This document shows, one piece after another, positions 6,461 through 9,550 of a stretch of DNA of 9,550 nt (positions are counted from its first letter, which is position 1; every line of letters begins with the position of its first letter). The stretch covers positions 1 through 9,550 of the forward strand of contig DAHWFG010000105.1 of assembly GCA_027325115.1 (NCBI GenBank). Reading direction: 5' to 3'. The notes below the pieces were generated by a model. It ran no database searches. It was given only the letters and a program-made list of their open reading frames with translations, and was not told the origin of the DNA. A program made the position numbers and the translations under genes. The stretch is from JAKBCQ01 sp021807585. GTDB taxonomy: Bacteria > Planctomycetota > Planctomycetia > Isosphaerales > Isosphaeraceae.

Positions 6461-7300
6461 TTAGATCGTTTCGGGTTCGATTCGTTTGACGACGTCGCCG
6501 ACGATCGTGCGTAATTTTCCCTCGGCGACGCGCGCGACCGCGAGGATTTGCTCGAATCGGACGGGTTCGAGAGCGTCGGGGAGGCAAAGGTCGGTGACGA
6601 TCGAAAAACCAAGAACGCGCATACCCGCGTGGACCGCGACGAGAACCTCGGGGACGGTCGACATGCCGACGAGGTCGGCGCCGATTCCGCGAAGGTAGCG
6701 ATATTCGGCCCTCGTTTCGAGATTCGGCCCCGTCACCGCGGCGTAAACCCCGCGCCTCGCGGTAATCTTATGTTCAAGCGCCGATTCAAGCGCGAGCGAT
6801 TGGAGCGTTTTATCGTAGGGCTCGATCAGATCGGGGAATCGCGGGCCGAGACGATCGTCGTTGGGACCGATCAGGGGATTTACACCCATCAGGTTGATAT
6901 GATCTTCGATGACGACGATATCTCCCTTGGTGTAAAGCGGGTTCAACCCCCCCGCGGCGTTCGAGACGATCAAGATCGAACAGCCGAGTTCTTTGAGGAC
7001 GCGAACGGGGAACGTCGCCTGCGCCGCGGAGTAGCCTTCATAAACATGAAAGCGTCCTTCCATCGCGACGACCTCGACCCCTTCGAGCACGCCGCAGAGG
7101 AGGCGTCCTTTGTGGCTTTCGACCGTCGAGCGGGGAAAATGGGGGATTTCGGGGTAAGGGATCGCGGCCTCGGCTTTGATCTCCTCGGCCATCGCACCCA
7201 ATCCCGATCCCAAAACGATCCCCACGCGCGGCTTGCCCGACCATTTCGCCCGCACCGCGGTCGTCGCTTCCTCGACGTGATCCCATTGATGCGCGTTCAT
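6461..7300 (-). CDS. punA: Purine nucleoside phosphorylase, trimeric (PNP/MTAP family)
   Basis: Phosphorolysis of purine nucleosides to free base and ribose-1-phosphate; cytoplasmic purine salvage. The 279 residues fit the trimeric (mammalian-type) class. Motifs with human equivalents: GIVLGSGLG (27-35, phosphate loop, Ser32 ~ S33), ESHKG with His63 (~H64), GRFHVYEGY with Arg83, His85, Tyr87 and Glu88 (~R84, H86, Y88, E89), SNAAGG (113-118), TGPNLETRAE with Glu195 (~E201), VGMSTVPEV (211-219, Met213/Ser214 ~ M219/S220). The position of the base-binding human Asn243 is Asp237 (in IVTDLCLPDAL), which may affect 6-oxo versus 6-amino purine preference. ATG 7300 is preceded by a weak GGA-type ribosome site. 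It lies 73 bp upstream of ileS in the same direction, so cotranscription is possible. The subclass is certain; the substrate is not. Confidence 0.93.
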   Translation of the reverse strand: MNAHQWDHVEEATTAVRAKWSGKPRVGIVLGSGLGAMAEEIKAEAAIPYPEIPHFPRSTVESHKGRLLCGVLEGVEVVAMEGRFHVYEGYSAAQATFPVRVLKELGCSILIVSNAAGGLNPLYTKGDIVVIEDHINLMGVNPLIGPNDDRLGPRFPDLIEPYDKTLQSLALESALEHKITARRGVYAAVTGPNLETRAEYRYLRGIGADLVGMSTVPEVLVAVHAGMRVLGFSIVTDLCLPDALEPVRFEQILAVARVAEGKLRTIVGDVVKRIEPETI

Positions 7301-7492
7301 TCGTATTCCAATAAGCGGACGGATGGTGTTGATGTTAACGCGGTCGGCGAGACGCCGAGCCCCGCGCCGCGGCGTCGTTCTGGTGCGGCGGGTTCGATCG
7401 CTCGAAATCGTGCGGAGTTTCGTCTCACGCCCGGTTCGTCTCGCGTGCGACCGTCGGCTTCGCGTTCGCTGATCGGCTTCGCGATTGTCGTC

Positions 7493-7951
7493 TCAATCGA
7501 AACGACATGTCGCGGTGATCGATTCGATACGCCTCGAAAGCCGAGCGAATCGCGGGTCGTCGCGGAGCGAGTCGAGGTCGCGATCGTTTCGGAGCAATCG
7601 CGGGCGATTGAAGCCGAGATCGATCGCGCGTTCGAGCGCCATGAACGCCGCGTCGATCATACCGAGCGCCGCGTAGCCGCAGGCAAGGTTGTACCAAGGG
7701 ATTGGTCGATGGGGCAAGAGGCGGACCTGGAGTCGATCGAGCTGAAGCGCCCGGCCGTGCTCGCCGATCGCGGCGAGGTTGCACGCATGAACGCGGAGCA
7801 CGTCGGTATAAAACGGGTGGCGTGCGAGGATGCCGGCCATGAATTCGAGCTCGAATTCGCGTCGGCTCTGCGATTCGACGCGGAACCCGCTCGTGCCCGA
7901 GCACGGGGGTTTGGGCGTCGAATCGTTGGGATGATCGGGAGTGGAGGCCAT
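7493..7951 (-). CDS. Small TPR-repeat protein
   Basis: A 152-residue protein with no signal peptide, so probably cytoplasmic. Residues 1-30 are Pro/Ser-rich and look unstructured. From about 35 to 120 there are helical pairs of the tetratricopeptide type: a first degenerate repeat around ILARHPFYTDVLRVHACNLA (41-60) with GEHGRALQLDRLQVRLLP (63-80), and a clear one, PWYNLACGYAALGMIDAAFM (85-104) plus ALERAIDLGF. The ending LRNDRDLDSLRDDPRFARL (119-137) is the common cap that follows the last TPR in many bacterial proteins. TPRs are protein-binding scaffolds; partner and role are unknown. A GGGAG lies about 11 bases before ATG 7951, slightly far for a ribosome site. A 192-bp gap separates it from the phosphorylase gene. 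Several overlapping frames on both strands are shadows. Confidence 0.8.
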   Translation of the reverse strand: MASTPDHPNDSTPKPPCSGTSGFRVESQSRREFELEFMAGILARHPFYTDVLRVHACNLAAIGEHGRALQLDRLQVRLLPHRPIPWYNLACGYAALGMIDAAFMALERAIDLGFNRPRLLRNDRDLDSLRDDPRFARLSRRIESITATCRFD

Positions 7952-8201
7952 GCGTCAGGTCGCTCCCTGGAGGAATCCCGTCCTTGGTTCGAGACGCCCG
8001 TCCGTTCGCGCGACGAACATCCGCGGTTCGCGCAGCGCGATCGGCCCAGACCGGTCGAAAATCCCAGTTTAGCTCATCGTGTGAAGAAACGCCAGCGACT
8101 CGTCGAGGAATTCTTCAAAATCAATCGTCCCGGCGGATCTTCGCGATGACGATTCTCGCGTCGATCGATGCGCCGCGAACGTTCCGCCTTGTCGAGCTTT
8201 A

Positions 8202-8489
8202 AGAGGCTATCCGGAAAGAAAGCCGCATATTCGACGGGATTTGAGGGCGAACACGAAATCGGGAGGGCGAACCTCCTGGTGAGCCGCATTATTATGTTTG
8301 CGATTATTGATCGATAAATCGGCCTGGTCGCCCGAGTTTACGAGAAGAGGCTCACCGGGAGGTTCGCCCTCCCAATCAGAACAAACCGACATCTAGATAT
8401 TTAACGTATGCTGGTTCTATTTGTGAATTGGCGCCGAAACCGGTAAAATCGAGCCGATTGGGTTTCAGGAGCTTTTCCGGATAGCCTCT
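8202..8489. mobile_element. 288-bp element with 16-bp terminal inverted repeats (MITE-like or insertion-sequence remnant)
   Basis: AGAGGCTATCCGGAAA at 8202-8217 is repeated exactly, inverted, at 8474-8489. The enclosed 256 bp have no intact transposase, so the element would be non-autonomous or a deletion derivative. The TIR form (GAGGCTATCC...) is reminiscent of IS4/IS5-type insertion-sequence ends, but I cannot match it to a named element. No clear target-site duplication is visible (left flank ...CTTTA, right flank GAGAA...), so it may be old, recombined, or use a very short duplication. A frame entering from the right end on the minus strand reads GYPEKLLKPNRLDFTGFGAN, which could be a transposase scrap. 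It contains the inverted REP-like pair and sits between the TPR gene's upstream side and the RHS fragment. Confidence 0.6.
8261..8373. repeat. Inverted pair of the REP-like repeat (BIME-like) inside the TIR element
   Basis: A 25-bp unit at 8261-8285 starting GGGAGGGCGAACCTCC is matched in inverted orientation at 8349-8373 with a single mismatch, around a 63-bp AT-richer core. Each arm itself can fold (GGAGG-GCGAA-CCTCC), and the two arms can pair with each other. The same unit occurs at 594-618 with two differences and at 445-469 with more, so this is one family on both sides of the core genes. Confidence 0.75.
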
Positions 8490-8704
8490 GAGAAACCGAG
8501 CGAATCTTTTGCATGATGCGTCATCGGAATTGAAATCCCCCATTCCGATCGGTATTATAGACAATCGATCGATGGATTCGGATCGCGCAGATGTTTTTCC
8601 ATCGATCAGCCTCTACGCGATCTCTCCACTCGTCCTCGGCGATCATGAGTATAGATCCATTGTGTGTCGCGTATTCGAGCTCGCAGGAGCACCGGCGCCT
8701 TCCG

Positions 8705-9550
8705 ATGAACCTCGTGACGTTTGATATCGACGAATTACCGGCGATCGGCTTGACCGATCACGCCGGCTCGTTCGATCGTTCGTCGTGCGTCGACGAGACT
8801 TCAGCCGGAACGACGACGCAGACTTGGATCGTTTACAACGGCACTTCGAACACGCCTTACGCCGAATTCAATGGATCGGGAACGCTGTTGGAGCGTAATC
8901 TCGTGGGACCGAGTTACGTTCCTGGCGTGACGGGGATGATTGCGCGCACGAACGCGTCGGGCGTGACCGATTGGTACTTGACGGGCAAACTCGGCTCGGT
9001 GCGCGACATCGTCAATATGTCGGGGACGGTGATCGATCACATTTCATACGACGCCTTTGGAGGGATTCATTCCGAGAGCAATCCGAGCTCGGGCAGCCGG
9101 TTCAAGTTCGAACAGATGATATGGGATAATACAATTGAGAATTATTATGACAATGCTCGATATTATGATCAATCATCTGATAAGTTTATCTCGTCTGACA
9201 GTATGTGTTTCAATGGAGGCGATACGAATCTCTATCGATACATAAAAAATTCATCTATCAATTCAGTCGATCCTAGCGGACATTTCGCTGTAATTCTTGT
9301 TGCGGCAGGGGTTGGCTTTATAACCGAAATTGGAATTGAAATCGGACATCATGGATTCAATCCCAATTCCTGGAATTGGGGTACTGTCGGAGCTTCAACA
9401 GCAGTTGGAGCTTTCGCTGGGTTTGTTTGTTGGATTCCTGCCATCTGGCCATATATTATCATGAATGCTCCTGCTTCTGCAGAATTGGCCGCCGCGTTTT
9501 GGACCGGCGGAATCGGAGCGGTGTCATATACTGGATGGAACACTCTTTGG
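8705..9550 (+). CDS. RHS repeat-associated core protein, 3' portion (5'-truncated, runs off right edge)
   Basis: RHS proteins are large YD-repeat shells enclosing a variable C-terminal toxin. From ATG 8705, 282 residues are visible. The region from about residue 36 (TTTQTWIVYNG) shows the end of the shell: YAEFNGSGTLLERNLVGP (52-69), WYLTGKLGSVRDIVN (90-104), HISYDAFG (112-119), YYDNARYYD (147-155) and VDPSG (188-192). Then comes a variable tip with two hydrophobic, Gly-rich stretches (HFAVILVAAGVGFI, 193-206; VGASTAVGAFAGFVCWIPAI, 228-247), as often seen just before RHS toxin domains; any toxin domain lies beyond the window. The frame is open only back to 8561 (TAG 8558), so the usual hundreds of YD-repeat residues are missing. 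Starts at 8591 or 8645 are possible but none has a good ribosome site, so this may be an orphan tip or pseudogene. GC drops sharply from about 9113. The DPxxGRFLS motif is altered to DQSSDKFIS (155-163). Confidence 0.8.
   Translation, partial: MNLVTFDIDELPAIGLTDHAGSFDRSSCVDETSAGTTTQTWIVYNGTSNTPYAEFNGSGTLLERNLVGPSYVPGVTGMIARTNASGVTDWYLTGKLGSVRDIVNMSGTVIDHISYDAFGGIHSESNPSSGSRFKFEQMIWDNTIENYYDNARYYDQSSDKFISSDSMCFNGGDTNLYRYIKNSSINSVDPSGHFAVILVAAGVGFITEIGIEIGHHGFNPNSWNWGTVGASTAVGAFAGFVCWIPAIWPYIIMNAPASAELAAAFWTGGIGAVSYTGWNTLW

Noticed and set aside
6548..8149. Plus-strand 533-codon open frame
   Set aside because: It lies antisense to the phosphorylase and TPR genes, shows no domain, is Arg-rich in the way GC-biased shadow frames are, and crosses the boundary between two well-supported minus-strand genes.
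8070..8207. Minus-strand tail reading TIDFEEFLDESLAFLHTMS before a TAA
   Set aside because: It looks protein-like but is open for only about 45 codons before a stop in the TIR, has no start or homolog I recognise, and neighbouring frames look equally plausible; at most a gene remnant cut by the 288-bp element.
8376..8564. Minus-strand 62-codon frame reading into the right TIR (GYPEKLLKPNRLDF)
   Set aside because: It crosses the element boundary, so it cannot be an ancestral gene of the element as written; possible transposase scrap but no catalytic motif.

Overview
The window looks like a chromosome segment from a GC-rich bacterium, most likely a planctomycete (Planctomycetota; an Isosphaeraceae-like lineage is my best guess). 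The reasons are a dispersed repeat family that yields spurious 'GEAPTEP/GEPPGEP' peptides, a short TPR protein with the YNLACGYAALG...DPRF ending, an RHS-core fragment with planctomycete-style wording (WYLTGKLGSVRDIV...), and a secreted TolB-like hypothetical protein. The assignment rests on pattern recognition, not on a database search.

Layout. Positions 1-44 hold the first codons of an IS5-family transposase on the minus strand, running off the left edge. Positions about 45-1690 contain no gene I can support. This stretch is repeat-rich: a degenerate 57-63 bp tandem repeat with a perfect 22-bp palindrome (about 281-425), a cluster of roughly 35-bp REP/BIME-like units in alternating orientation (about 445-852), three loose 21-bp repeats (about 928-989) and a hairpin (1514-1542).

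The central block (1700-7951) is ordinary chromosomal gene content. A plus-strand secreted beta-propeller-like hypothetical protein converges on, and overlaps by 82 bp, a minus-strand series. In transcription order that series is: TPR protein (7951-7493), purine nucleoside phosphorylase (7300-6461), isoleucyl-tRNA synthetase ileS (6387-3544) and phosphoribosylglycinamide formyltransferase purN (3525-2845). ileS and purN are 18 bp apart and probably cotranscribed. The phosphorylase (purine salvage or catabolism) and PurN (step 3 of de novo IMP synthesis) place both directions of purine metabolism around ileS.

The right side is accessory again: a 288-bp element with 16-bp terminal inverted repeats (8202-8489), carrying a near-perfect inverted pair of the same repeat family seen at 445-852, followed by the 3' part of an RHS gene (from about 8705 to the window end). 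The RHS piece lacks the long YD-repeat shell. It switches abruptly from about 53% to about 28% GC inside the core and continues into a hydrophobic C-terminal tip cut by the window edge. The hexamer CGATCG is about twelve-fold over-represented in the central block and absent from the first ~1.26 kb and the last ~0.77 kb, which supports reading the two flanks as compositionally distinct accessory DNA. I found no CRISPR array, tRNA or rRNA, and no clear candidate for an entirely new system. The most interesting items are the RHS tip, the shared repeat family and TIR element, and an Asp in place of the usual base-specifying Asn in the phosphorylase.
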